DNA from: Bacteroidia bacterium
Lineage (GTDB): Bacteria; Bacteroidota; Bacteroidia; Flavobacteriales; Flavobacteriaceae
Assembly: GCA_030432635.1 (NCBI GenBank)
Contig: JAUIMB010000016.1
Location: forward strand, 1-64,000
Length of the DNA: 64,000 nucleotides
Reading direction: 5' to 3'
Shown here: piece after piece, positions 18,519 through 27,425 of the stretch
How positions within the stretch are numbered: position 1 is the first letter of the stretch
Layout of the letters: each line of letters starts with the position of its first letter
Notes under the pieces: model-generated
Database searches by the model: none
The model's input: the letters and a program-made list of their open reading frames with translations, nothing else
Told to the model about the DNA's origin: nothing
Translations under genes and position numbers: made by a program

Positions 18519-18791
18519 CTAGTTAACAGCGTTGCTTAAATCAGAACCAGCTTTAAACTTTACTACGTTTTTAGCTTTGATTTGTATAGTCTTTCCTGTT
18601 TGAGGGTTTCTTCCTTCTCTTGCAGATCTTCTAGATACAGACCAAGAACCAAATCCTACTAAAGATACTCTATTTCCTTTTTGTAAAGCTCCTTCGATGT
18701 CGATTAATAATGAATCTAATGCTTTCTTAGCAGCAGCTTTAGTGATTCCTGCATTCTCTGCCATTCCATTGATTAAATCTGTTTTGTTCAT
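18519..18791 (-). CDS. hup: HU family DNA-binding protein
   Basis: 90 residues, the usual HU length. It shows MNKTDLINGMAE, GSWSVSRRSAREGRNPQTG (the beta-arm with the DNA-kinking Pro) and KNVVKFKAGSDL. It is a nucleoid protein that bends DNA. It is monocistronic with a promoter at 18854 and a terminator at 18469. Confidence 0.95.
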   Translation of the reverse strand: MNKTDLINGMAENAGITKAAAKKALDSLLIDIEGALQKGNRVSLVGFGSWSVSRRSAREGRNPQTGKTIQIKAKNVVKFKAGSDLSNAVN

Positions 18792-18853
18792 AAAATTTGT
18801 ATTTAAATTGTTAAAAAAATAGTTGGGTTAAACGTTTTTGTCAAATCCGTCTA

Positions 18854-18884
18854 CAAATTTATACGTAAAATCCATCTACGCAAG
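18854..18884 (-). promoter_or_regulatory. Promoter of the HU gene
   Basis: Minus strand TAAATTTG at 18854-18861 is an exact -7 box; CTTG at 18881-18884 is a weak -33, 19 bases away. Leader about 60 bases. Confidence 0.6.
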
Positions 18885-18988
18885 TAATAGCAAGGGAAAT
18901 AAGAATATTTGTTGATAACTTGGAGCATTTGTTAATAAAGGATTGCGTTTTATCGATGTTTTTTAGAATATCAGTATTCATAAGGGTT

Positions 18989-19942
18989 TTAAAGCATTTT
19001 TGCGTTTTCATGAAAAACATAACCATTACGCAGTGATTTTACGTCCATTTTTCGCTTGCCAGGAAGCTGAATTTCCATAATCTGGATAAGGCCTTCTTTT
19101 ACAGCAACTTTCAATGCTTCCTTAGAAACAATCAATGTTCCTCTTTCATAATTATGCTTATCATGGGATTTTTTGATGCCAAAAATTTTGATATCCAAAA
19201 TATCCTCACCATTATATAGTTGGCACCATGCACCAGGAAACGGATTTAATCCTCTTATCTTATTATATATAGTATCTAAATCCTGATCCCAATCAATCTT
19301 ACAATTGTCTTTATTGAGCTTATATGCTGTTTTTAAGTTTTCAGATTTAGGTTGAATTGTTGTGGCAACCTCGCCTTCTTGAATAAGATTTATGGTTTGT
19401 AATACAAGTGTACTGCCAATATCCATCAGTTTGTCATGTAATGTGCCAACGGTTTCGTCGTCAGAAATGGCAATCTCATCTTGTAGGATCATTGCTCCAG
19501 TATCAATCTTTTCATCAATAAAAAATGTAGTAACACCTGTTTTGGCCTCACCATTTATAATCGCCCAATGTATTGGTGCAGCACCTCTATAATCAGGTAA
19601 TAATGACGCATGTAAATTGAAAGTGCCATACTTTGGCATTTGCCATACCACTTCAGGTAGCATCCTAAAAGCGACTACAATCTGCAAATTGGCGTTCAAG
19701 GCTTTAAGTTCACTTAAAAAATCCTTGTTCTTAAGATTTGTTGGCTGTAATATATATAACCCTTGAGATAATGCGTATTGCTTTACCGCTGACTCCCTTA
19801 ACTTTCGACCACGACCTGCTGGACGATCTGGAGCCGTAATAACACCTACAATATCATGGTTGTTGTCTACAAGTGCTTTTAAGATGGTCACCGCAAAATC
19901 TGGTGTTCCCATGAATACGATTTTCAGTTTGTCGCTTTTCAT
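18989..19942 (-). CDS. fmt: Methionyl-tRNA formyltransferase
   Basis: 317 residues. It formylates initiator Met-tRNA using 10-formyl-THF. The N-terminal formyltransferase domain has VFMGTPDFAV and the active site motif FNLHASLLPDYRGAAPIHWA. The C-terminal OB-like domain covers about 210-317 (IRGLNPFPGAW). It overlaps the recQ stop by 4 bases, so the two are co-transcribed. Confidence 0.96.
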   Translation of the reverse strand: MKSDKLKIVFMGTPDFAVTILKALVDNNHDIVGVITAPDRPAGRGRKLRESAVKQYALSQGLYILQPTNLKNKDFLSELKALNANLQIVVAFRMLPEVVWQMPKYGTFNLHASLLPDYRGAAPIHWAIINGEAKTGVTTFFIDEKIDTGAMILQDEIAISDDETVGTLHDKLMDIGSTLVLQTINLIQEGEVATTIQPKSENLKTAYKLNKDNCKIDWDQDLDTIYNKIRGLNPFPGAWCQLYNGEDILDIKIFGIKKSHDKHNYERGTLIVSKEALKVAVKEGLIQIMEIQLPGKRKMDVKSLRNGYVFHENAKML

Positions 19943-21843
19943 CTGTGCTTTAATTTATAAGTGTTAGCCGATGCCATGATTACAATATCATGCTCTAACA
20001 GTTGTTTTAAGACCTCAAGTACACGTTCCCTTTTATAAGGTAACTCTTCGACAAGTTGTCTCGAATTTTTTACTTCAGTTTTTAAAACTGAAATGATGTG
20101 TTCCCTAATGTTCTTATCTGAAATATTATGACTCGAATCCTGTGTTGTTACACATACGGAACATATACCACAATCCTCATCAGGACGCTCTCCAAAATAC
20201 TTCAGAAGTTGACTTTGTTTGCAATCTGAAGTATTACCGATATATTCTAAAACAGCGTTTACCTGTGCCTGTTTTAGCTGCTGTTGTTGTTCGACCACAT
20301 GCCGAATGCGATTGATTGTTTTTTCATCTTCCCTAGGTTGAAGGAAGATGATTTCCGAATCGGTATTGGAAAACAGGAATTCAACAATACCGTCCTGTTG
20401 TAGCTGTCTTAACATGGTGATGACTTGCTTTTCATCTGTAGCAGACTTGTCTGCGATTAATGTGAGATTTATTGCAAGTTGATGCTCAAAAATACCACCA
20501 GAGGTTCTTAGGATGGTTTTGACCAAATGCCCATATTGTTTATGGGTGTCCAAATAAGAAAACAACCCTGAATTGCTGACAATAAACTGGAGTTTTGTCT
20601 TGTAGTTGAACTGTTGCGACAGTTTAATGATGCTATTTCTATCTAATAATTGCAATGTGTTGTAGGTTTTATTGCTTTTAAAATCATAGGCTTTGCAAAA
20701 ATCACTAAAATTGAAACGATGTGTCGTAAGTTCACCTTCTCCGTATGATATTTGGAAGAAGTTGCACAGCTTTCGATATACCAATTTAATCTCATCGATA
20801 CTTGGCAGACTTTTTATAAACTGATTTTTTAGAGCCTGCTCATCAGATGCGTTGGTTAATAATATTGCATAGGCATTGTCGTCGTTTCTACCTGCACGTC
20901 CTGCCTCTTGATAATAGCTTTCCAGACTTTCGGGTAAGTTGATATGAATGACCGTTTTTACATCAGGTTTATCAATTCCCATACCAAAGGCTGTAGTGGC
21001 AACGATAATATCAACTTGGTTATGCATCCATTGTTCTAGCCGTTGCTGCTTGTCCTTTGTTGGGATGCCACCATGGAAAAAGGTAGACCGAAAAGCTTTA
21101 CCTTCCAAATAATTATGTACTTCAACACATGCTTTTCGGCTTCTTACATAAATAATTGAAGCGCCTTTGTGCAGTTTGAGTTGCTGTTCCAAGCCATATA
21201 ATTTGTCTTCACTGTGCAAGACTTGATAGGAAATGTTAGGTCTTTTAAACGACGCTTTAAATAGTTTTGGTGCTATAAAATCCAATGCATCCATCGTATC
21301 TTCAACAACTTTTGGTTTTGCTGTTGCAGTAAGTGCGATAACATTGGCGCTTGGCTGTAGTTCTCGTAATAGACCTATATTTTTATATGCAGGTCTAAAG
21401 TCATTTCCCCATTGACTGATACAATGAGCTTCATCAACAGCAATGAGGTTTACATTCATTTGCGAAATGCGTTGTTGGACAATATCCTGTTGAAGGCGTT
21501 CTGGAGACAAATACAAGAATTTATAGTTTCCGTAGATGCAATTATCAAGACGTGTGTCCAGCTCAGAATAACTTATGCCACTAGTTATGGCCATGGCCTT
21601 TATGCCTTTTTCCTTTAGGCGATTCACTTGATCTTTCATCAAGGCGATTAGCGGTGAAATCACAATACAAATGCCATCCTTGATTAAGGCAGGAATTTGA
21701 AAACAAATGGATTTTCCGCCTCCAGTAGGTAAGAGTACAAAGGTGTCATTATTCTCTAAAACAGCATTGATAATGTCTTCCTGAAGAGGCCTAAAAGAAG
21801 TATGGTTCCAATAGCGCTCTAATATGTGGATCGGATGTGGCAT
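19939..21843 (-). CDS. recQ: ATP-dependent DNA helicase RecQ
   Basis: 634 residues. Helicase motifs: FRPLQ, LLPTGGGKSICFQIPAL (Walker A), VDEAHCISQWG (II), FGMGIDKPDV, QEAGRAGRND (VI). The zinc-binding segment has one Cys in SDCKQ and three in EDCGICSVC. A winged-helix region ends the protein. No HRDC domain is visible, so it is the short form of RecQ. It unwinds DNA in recombination and fork repair. It is the second gene of an ATPase-recQ-fmt operon. Confidence 0.94.
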   Translation of the reverse strand: MPHPIHILERYWNHTSFRPLQEDIINAVLENNDTFVLLPTGGGKSICFQIPALIKDGICIVISPLIALMKDQVNRLKEKGIKAMAITSGISYSELDTRLDNCIYGNYKFLYLSPERLQQDIVQQRISQMNVNLIAVDEAHCISQWGNDFRPAYKNIGLLRELQPSANVIALTATAKPKVVEDTMDALDFIAPKLFKASFKRPNISYQVLHSEDKLYGLEQQLKLHKGASIIYVRSRKACVEVHNYLEGKAFRSTFFHGGIPTKDKQQRLEQWMHNQVDIIVATTAFGMGIDKPDVKTVIHINLPESLESYYQEAGRAGRNDDNAYAILLTNASDEQALKNQFIKSLPSIDEIKLVYRKLCNFFQISYGEGELTTHRFNFSDFCKAYDFKSNKTYNTLQLLDRNSIIKLSQQFNYKTKLQFIVSNSGLFSYLDTHKQYGHLVKTILRTSGGIFEHQLAINLTLIADKSATDEKQVITMLRQLQQDGIVEFLFSNTDSEIIFLQPREDEKTINRIRHVVEQQQQLKQAQVNAVLEYIGNTSDCKQSQLLKYFGERPDEDCGICSVCVTTQDSSHNISDKNIREHIISVLKTEVKNSRQLVEELPYKRERVLEVLKQLLEHDIVIMASANTYKLKHR

Positions 21844-22383
21844 CTATTTGTTTAGAAAATCTAAAATGAAATCTGCACGACTTGCTATAGTCCCAAAGGG
21901 TACGTCAATGAGATCATAACCAAAACGCTTGTAGGTTTTTAAAAGCGCTTCATGGATTTCAACAGCTTGTTCAAAACTCTCATAACGTTCACTATCACTT
22001 ACAAAAATGTCTTGCCAAGGCGCAAGTACAAAAACCTTGTCGTAAATAAGTTGATGGCAACTGTCTTCAAAGGCCTTGGGATACGGACTTTCGGCGTAGT
22101 CCATATAAGCTAGGACATCTGGTAGACCTCTATCTAAAAACACGACATCCTCTGTAACGGTTTCCACATCCTTAAACTGCTGGGTTCTGGCTTTTAATAA
22201 GAGTTCACTAAACAGTAATGGGTTTGTTAGAAACAATTGCTCAATACCATCTTTTCTAGCTTCGAGAGTCACTTGACGCGACACTTCCTCAAAACAATTA
22301 TAGTTCCTTGAGATCAATTCGTTTATAATGGATGATTTCCCTGTTCCTGGACCTCCTGTAATGACAATACGCTTTGTGTTCAA
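21844..22383 (-). CDS. NadR/Ttd14-like P-loop ATPase
   Basis: 179 residues. Walker A is GGPGTGKSS at the N-terminus, and FLDRGLPDVLAYMDY resembles a Walker B/lid segment. Members (AAA_28) are putative nucleotide kinases related to the NadR kinase domain. The substrate is unknown. It ends one base before recQ begins, so the pair is tightly linked. Confidence 0.85.
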   Translation of the reverse strand: MNTKRIVITGGPGTGKSSIINELISRNYNCFEEVSRQVTLEARKDGIEQLFLTNPLLFSELLLKARTQQFKDVETVTEDVVFLDRGLPDVLAYMDYAESPYPKAFEDSCHQLIYDKVFVLAPWQDIFVSDSERYESFEQAVEIHEALLKTYKRFGYDLIDVPFGTIASRADFILDFLNK

Positions 22384-22446
22384 TTTGGCAAGCTTTTGGA
22401 TGTAAAATTAACAATAATTAGATAAAGCAAAATGCAAACTAAACTG

Positions 22447-22454
22447 TATCTTTG
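22447..22454 (+). promoter_or_regulatory. -7 box (TATCTTTG) for the DUF493 gene
   Basis: Exact TAnnTTTG match, 19 bases before ATG 22474. It lies downstream of the ATG at 22432, which is why that earlier start is not used. Confidence 0.6.
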
Positions 22455-22473
22455 CATCCGAAGAAAAAATGAT

Positions 22474-22767
22474 ATGAGCCCACAGGAAAAATCCGAGGAA
22501 TTTTACAAAAAACTGCGAAGCCAACTCTATGAAACAGCGAGTTGGCCATCCATTTATTTATATAAGTTCATTGTTCCAACCGATAAGGATAAGATAGCGC
22601 AAATTGAAGGTCTGTTTAATAACCTTGGCGCAGTCATTACTACAAAAGCTTCAGGTAAAGGTACTTATACAAGTGTTTCCGTAAATTTACAAATGAAAGA
22701 TCCTGAAGCTGTCATCGCCAAATACAAGGAAGTTGCAGCTAATGTAGAGGGTGTTATTTCTTTATAA
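22474..22767 (+). CDS. DUF493 family protein (YbeD-like)
   Basis: 97 residues from ATG 22474. It is a small ferredoxin-like alpha/beta fold: YKFIVPTDKDKIAQIEGLF, then TTKASGKGTYTSVSVNLQM. The family is usually thought to be a small regulatory or ligand-binding domain. It leads a likely run with the DUF4290 and murA genes. Confidence 0.85.
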   Translation: MSPQEKSEEFYKKLRSQLYETASWPSIYLYKFIVPTDKDKIAQIEGLFNNLGAVITTKASGKGTYTSVSVNLQMKDPEAVIAKYKEVAANVEGVISL

Positions 22768-22821
22768 AATTAAAGCTGGCAAACTATTTTTTTGTATTTT
22801 GCGTTCATGCAGTGAGACTTC

Positions 22822-23496
22822 ATGCATGATATACAAATACTACACTTTTATATTTTGATAAACGATTTAGAATACAACACAGAGCGCGAACATTTGATCA
22901 TTCCTGAATACGGAAGGCATCTGCAAAAAATGATCAACTACGCAAAAGAATTACCAACTAAGGAAGAGCGAAATAAAGTTGCTAATTCCATCATTAATGT
23001 GATGGGAAACTTGCAACCTCACTTACGTGATGTGCCAGATTTTCAGCATAAACTATGGGATCAGTTGTTTATTATGTCTGATTTTGAATTGGATGCCGAC
23101 TCACCATATCCTAAGCCATCTAAAGAAGAACTTACTGAAAAGCCTGAGCCTTTAAAATATCCACAAAACCATCCGAAGTATCGCTTCTACGGAAACAATA
23201 TCAAAACCATGATTGATGTTGCCAATACTTGGGAAGATGGTGAATTAAAGGAAGCATTGGTCTATACTATTGCCAATCACATGAAGAAGTGTTTTTTAAA
23301 TTGGAACAAGGATACGGTTGAAGATGATGTGATTTTCGACCATCTTTATGAACTTTCTGGCGGGAAAATCAATTTAAAGACAAGCGATGAGGATTTATCC
23401 GATGCTTCGAGTTTAATGCGAAACAAAAAGAAATATAGTAATAAGAAATCCCATCATAAAAAGAGCAACTCAAACCGTAACAGAAAACGATACTAA
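22822..23496 (+). CDS. DUF4290 family protein
   Basis: 224 residues if ATG 22822 is used. Family members commonly begin near the NDLEYNTER segment, so the TTG at 22855 (213 residues) may be the true start. Conserved segments are LIIPEYGRHLQKMI, GNLQPHLRDVPDFQHKLWDQL and HPKYRFYGNNI. The tail (about 195-224) is very basic, rich in Lys, Ser, Asn and Arg, which suggests nucleic acid or ribosome contact. Function unknown. It sits 9 bases before murA. Confidence 0.85.
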   Translation: MHDIQILHFYILINDLEYNTEREHLIIPEYGRHLQKMINYAKELPTKEERNKVANSIINVMGNLQPHLRDVPDFQHKLWDQLFIMSDFELDADSPYPKPSKEELTEKPEPLKYPQNHPKYRFYGNNIKTMIDVANTWEDGELKEALVYTIANHMKKCFLNWNKDTVEDDVIFDHLYELSGGKINLKTSDEDLSDASSLMRNKKKYSNKKSHHKKSNSNRNRKRY

Positions 23497-23505
23497 ATCA
23501 CATTC

Positions 23506-24822
23506 ATGTCTACATTTATTATTGAAGGAGGTCACCAACTCAAAGGAAACATCCAACCTCAAGGCGCAAAAAACGAAGCATTACAGATTTTATGCGCAGT
23601 ACTCTTGACTGCAGAGGAAATTCAGATAGATAACATTCCAGATATCATTGATGTCAATAAATTAATCGCCTTACTTAAAAAGTTAGGTGTCAAGATCAAT
23701 AAATTGGCTAAAGGATCATATACCTTTAAAGCTGATAATGTCAATTTGGAATATCTTGAATCAGCTGAATTTAAGGAAGATGGAAAAGGTCTTAGAGGAT
23801 CGATCATGATTGTCGGACCTCTATTGGCTCGTTTCGGAAAAGGCTATATTCCGAAGCCTGGAGGTGATAAGATTGGTCGTCGTAGATTAGATACGCACTT
23901 TGAAGGATTCATCAATCTTGGAGCAACATTTAGATACAACCGTGAAGATCATTTTTATGGTGTTGAAGCCGATAAGCTCAAGGGAACCTATATGCTACTC
24001 GATGAAGCGTCGGTGACCGGAACAGCTAATATTGTAATGGCAGCAGTTTTGGCAGAAGGCAAGACTACTATTTATAATGCAGCTTGTGAGCCTTATTTGC
24101 AACAATTGTGCAAAATGCTCAACCGAATGGGAGCAAAGATTTCTGGTGTTGGCTCCAATATGCTAACTATAGAAGGTGTCGACTCATTAGGAGGTACAAC
24201 GCATCGTATGTTGCCAGATATGATTGAAATAGGAAGCTGGATCGGTTTGGCAGCGATGACTAAAAGTGAATTGACAATCACGAATGTAAGTTGGGACGAT
24301 TTGGGATTGATACCAAATGTGTTCAGAAAAATAGGGATTACAGTTGAACGACAAGGCGATGATATTCATATTCCTGCGCACAAGGATGGCTATGAAGTGC
24401 AAAACTACATTGATGGTTCCATATTAACCGTTTCTGATGCGCCATGGCCTGGATTTACACCAGATTTGTTGAGTATTATTTTGGTGGTGTTGACCCAAGC
24501 GAGAGGTAGTGTTTTGGTACACCAGAAAATGTTTGAAAGCCGTTTGTTCTTTGTGGATAAATTAATTGATATGGGAGCTAAGATTATCTTATGTGATCCT
24601 CATCGAGCGACTGTTATTGGTCATGATTTTAAATCACAATTGAAGGCTACTACGATGACATCTCCTGATATTAGAGCAGGAGTTTCACTCCTAATTGCTG
24701 CGCTTTCCGCAAAGGGTACGTCAACGATACACAACATCGAGCAAATCGATAGAGGATATGAAAACATTGATGAACGATTACGTGCCATTGGTGCAAAAAT
24801 CACACGAGTTGAAGGAAATTAA
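23506..24822 (+). CDS. murA: UDP-N-acetylglucosamine 1-carboxyvinyltransferase (Asp-type MurA)
   Basis: 438 residues. It transfers enolpyruvate from PEP to UDP-GlcNAc, the first step of peptidoglycan synthesis. Lys22 (QGAKNEAL) and the loop ARFGKGYIPKPGGDKIGRR are clear. The position that is Cys115 in E. coli is Asp121 here. Enzymes with Asp at this site stay active but do not react with fosfomycin, so intrinsic resistance of the target is predicted. It ends at the terminator at 24838. Confidence 0.95.
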   Translation: MSTFIIEGGHQLKGNIQPQGAKNEALQILCAVLLTAEEIQIDNIPDIIDVNKLIALLKKLGVKINKLAKGSYTFKADNVNLEYLESAEFKEDGKGLRGSIMIVGPLLARFGKGYIPKPGGDKIGRRRLDTHFEGFINLGATFRYNREDHFYGVEADKLKGTYMLLDEASVTGTANIVMAAVLAEGKTTIYNAACEPYLQQLCKMLNRMGAKISGVGSNMLTIEGVDSLGGTTHRMLPDMIEIGSWIGLAAMTKSELTITNVSWDDLGLIPNVFRKIGITVERQGDDIHIPAHKDGYEVQNYIDGSILTVSDAPWPGFTPDLLSIILVVLTQARGSVLVHQKMFESRLFFVDKLIDMGAKIILCDPHRATVIGHDFKSQLKATTMTSPDIRAGVSLLIAALSAKGTSTIHNIEQIDRGYENIDERLRAIGAKITRVEGN

Positions 24823-24837
24823 AAACTAATCAATAAT

Positions 24838-24869
24838 AAAAAAAACCTCGAGTAATCGAGGTTTTTTTT
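24838..24869. terminator. Terminator after murA
   Basis: AAAAAAACCTCGA, loop GTAA, TCGAGGTTTTTTT. Symmetric A and T flanks allow use by murA and by the convergent SnoaL-like gene. Confidence 0.88.
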
Positions 24870-24887
24870 ATTTTGCTTTAGGTTGTT

Positions 24888-25250
24888 TTATTCCATGCTG
24901 TAGAAAAATTGTTCACTTACAATTTTACCGTCTTTCACTTCAAATACAGCAACTTCTTCCATTTGCTGTCTGCCACGATCCTTAAATGTGACATCAAAAT
25001 CCATTTTACTGGTGAAATGATTACCAGCAATTACAGGATCGCTAACGTCACCACCATGAAATTCGACCACATTTTCCAACCATTCTTGGTTTTTATTGAT
25101 CACATTTTGCTTACCTTCCGTTACTTCATTTGACCAACCTGGCATTTCCTTACTAATAACATTGTCAGCGTAAAGTTCATTCACGCATTCCATGTTTTTG
25201 CCTTCACGGCACATTTGAACCCATTTTTGGGCAACGTCATTTGTATTCAT
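24888..25250 (-). CDS. SnoaL/NTF2-like protein
   Basis: 120 residues, a single NTF2-like cone fold: VAQKWVQMCREGKNMECVNELYA, then VAVFEVKDGKIVSEQFFY. Such proteins act as small ligand-binding or isomerase domains; none can be assigned here. It is read from the minus strand next to the photorepair island, with a 75-base gap to the photolyase, and may or may not belong to that operon. Confidence 0.8.
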   Translation of the reverse strand: MNTNDVAQKWVQMCREGKNMECVNELYADNVISKEMPGWSNEVTEGKQNVINKNQEWLENVVEFHGGDVSDPVIAGNHFTSKMDFDVTFKDRGRQQMEEVAVFEVKDGKIVSEQFFYSME

Positions 25251-25325
25251 TTTAATTGATGTTTTAGGATTAACTCCTTAAAATTAATTAAAAAAAACTA
25301 CGATCACTTTAAAAGAATGTTAATC

Positions 25326-26630
25326 TTAATTTAAGGCTTCTTTGTAAACTTTCAGACAGCGTTCTCGTGCAGTTTTATGGTCTACCATTGGTTCGGGATA
25401 AGTGGATTCCTGATAATCTGGCACCCATTTTTTAAGATAGTTGTGATCTTTGTCAAATTTTTTAATTTGAGTCGTCGGATTAAAAATTCTGAAATAAGGA
25501 GCCGCATCAACACCAGAACCAGAGACCCACTGCCAATTACCAACATTACTGGCCATTTCATAGTCGTGAAGCTTTTCTGCAAAATAAGCTTCGCCCCAAC
25601 GCCAATCTATGAGCAAGTGTTTACACAAGAAACTTCCCACCAGCATGCGTACTCGGTTGTGCATAAAACCTGTTTCATTGAGTTGTCGCATGCCAGCGTC
25701 TACCAAGGGATAACCAGTTTGTCCTTCGCACCATAGTTTGAATTCGTCTTCATTGTTACGCCATTCTATGCGATCATATTTTGGTTTAAAGGATTTAGAA
25801 ACCGTATGCGGAAAGTGCCACAGGATTTGCATAAAAAACTCACGCCAAATCAATTCCTGCCAAAAGATCTCATTGTCTTCGGCGATGGCTTTTTTAATCA
25901 TTTTTCGAATGCTTACAGTACCGAACCTCAAATGTGGTCCCAAGCGTGATGTGGCATCCTTAGCAGGAAAGTTCCTGGTGTCTTCGTAGTCTTGTATCAA
26001 TGTTGGTGTCACATCATATTCAGCAATGGTTTGCTTTGACCGCTTAAAGCCAATATCAGATAAGCTAACATTTGGTAATCGTGTGTGCTGAACAAGGTTG
26101 TGGAGATAGGAATTGGCATAATGGATGTTAAGATTATGTGATTTGAACTTTTCTTTCCATGTGCGCATGTAAGGCGTATAAACCACATAAGGATCACCAT
26201 CATTTTTGACGACTTCATCCTTTTCGAAAATGACTTGGTCCTTAAATGTTTTAAAACCGATGTTCTTACTGTTCAGGAACTCATTAATTTCAGCATCGCG
26301 TTGTTTTGCATACGGCTCGTAATCGTGATTTGTATACACAGCATTGATTTCATAATCCTTAGCTAACTGCTTATAAATATCGATAGGCTTTCCGCAGTAT
26401 ATGGCTAAACTACTATTGTGTTCATCTTGAAGAGTATTACGCATATCTTGCAACACATCAAAAATAAAAGTCACACGAGCGTCATCATTGGGTAATTTTT
26501 CTAGGATTTCCGTGTCGAAAATGAATATAGGTAAAACCCGATGGTCGCTTCGTAATGCTTCAAAAAATCCGACGTTATCATCTAAGCGTAAATCGCGTCG
26601 AAACCAAAAGATTGTTATGGGTTGCTTCAT
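25326..26630 (-). CDS. phrB: Deoxyribodipyrimidine photolyase (CPD type)
   Basis: 434 residues. It repairs cyclobutane pyrimidine dimers with blue light. The N-terminal alpha/beta antenna domain begins ITIFWFRRDLRLDDN. The FAD-binding domain shows WQELIWREFFMQIL, GQTGYPLVDAGMRQL, NRVRMLVGSFL and GNWQWVSGSGVDAAPYFRIFNP, all typical of class I photolyases. It is the last gene of the downstream half of the photorepair island, 13 bases after the SRPBCC gene. Confidence 0.94.
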   Translation of the reverse strand: MKQPITIFWFRRDLRLDDNVGFFEALRSDHRVLPIFIFDTEILEKLPNDDARVTFIFDVLQDMRNTLQDEHNSSLAIYCGKPIDIYKQLAKDYEINAVYTNHDYEPYAKQRDAEINEFLNSKNIGFKTFKDQVIFEKDEVVKNDGDPYVVYTPYMRTWKEKFKSHNLNIHYANSYLHNLVQHTRLPNVSLSDIGFKRSKQTIAEYDVTPTLIQDYEDTRNFPAKDATSRLGPHLRFGTVSIRKMIKKAIAEDNEIFWQELIWREFFMQILWHFPHTVSKSFKPKYDRIEWRNNEDEFKLWCEGQTGYPLVDAGMRQLNETGFMHNRVRMLVGSFLCKHLLIDWRWGEAYFAEKLHDYEMASNVGNWQWVSGSGVDAAPYFRIFNPTTQIKKFDKDHNYLKKWVPDYQESTYPEPMVDHKTARERCLKVYKEALN

Positions 26631-26643
26631 GCAGAAAGTTGCG

Positions 26644-27111
26644 TTACGGTTTATAAGTTCCGAAAATTTCTTCTAACTTCTTGGTACGATATTCGAAAAT
26701 TTCATTCAATTTGGGTTTAACTAAAAAGGGATGTACCAACTGACCAATAATTCCGAAGGGCAATTTATAATCAATAATATCTTCCATTTCAATACCACCT
26801 TCGATTTCCTTGATAAAATGTTTGTGATGCCAAAGCGTGTATGGTCCAAAACGTTGTTCATCGACAAAATAGTACTTATCGATGCTATGTGTTATTTCAG
26901 TTACCCATTTCGTTTTAATGCCTAAAACAGGAGTTACAACATATTGGATGATTTGTCCTGCAAACATGGGACGATCAGCACCAGATAGAATATGAAAACC
27001 CATATAATCTGGTGTAATGGTTTTAAGATTTTTGGGATCCGACAAAAAAGACCAAGCCTCATCTATTGAAATGGGCAGATTTTGTTTTTTGTGTAAGCGA
27101 TATATTTTCAT
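26644..27111 (-). CDS. SRPBCC family protein
   Basis: 155 residues. A ligand-binding helix-grip domain: SIDEAWSFLSDPKNLKTITPDYMGF at the front, YFVDEQRFGPYTLWHHKHFI in the middle. This type often lies beside photolyases and DUF2867 dehydrogenases in Bacteroidota. It may carry a hydrophobic ligand, which is unknown. Downstream is phrB, upstream a 77-residue protein. Confidence 0.85.
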   Translation of the reverse strand: MKIYRLHKKQNLPISIDEAWSFLSDPKNLKTITPDYMGFHILSGADRPMFAGQIIQYVVTPVLGIKTKWVTEITHSIDKYYFVDEQRFGPYTLWHHKHFIKEIEGGIEMEDIIDYKLPFGIIGQLVHPFLVKPKLNEIFEYRTKKLEEIFGTYKP

Positions 27112-27187
27112 GCTTATTGAATATCCTATCAGAAGAAGGCCACAATACGTTTTACCAATAAGTTACCTAAAATCAAACTGGCAGTTT

Positions 27188-27421
27188 TTAGATGGTAGCC
27201 GTCGTTAATGGTTTACCTTTCAATCGTTTTTCTACTTTACGTTTAATCACAGTAAGGCGTTTCATGAGATCCATAATATTCTGATCTTTCTTGTCCTTGT
27301 ATATTTTGTTTAAACCTAGTATTAATGCTTTGGCTTCACGTGAAATTTTTACGCGATCACTTGTGGATAATGATTTCATCTTTCTTTTTTCAAATTCTAA
27401 GGCTTTGTTTATTAGTTCCAT
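27188..27421 (-). CDS. Small basic helical protein in the photorepair island
   Basis: 77 residues, with about 20 Lys or Arg, predicted to be mostly helical. Segments such as KISREAKALILGLNKIYK and LMKRLTVIKRKVEKRLKG look like amphipathic helices. No family recognised. The stop of folE's neighbour region and its 4-base spacing to folE support a real co-transcribed gene. It could bind nucleic acid, but this is only inferred from charge. Confidence 0.65.
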   Translation of the reverse strand: MELINKALEFEKRKMKSLSTSDRVKISREAKALILGLNKIYKDKKDQNIMDLMKRLTVIKRKVEKRLKGKPLTTATI

Positions 27422-27425
27422 CGTC

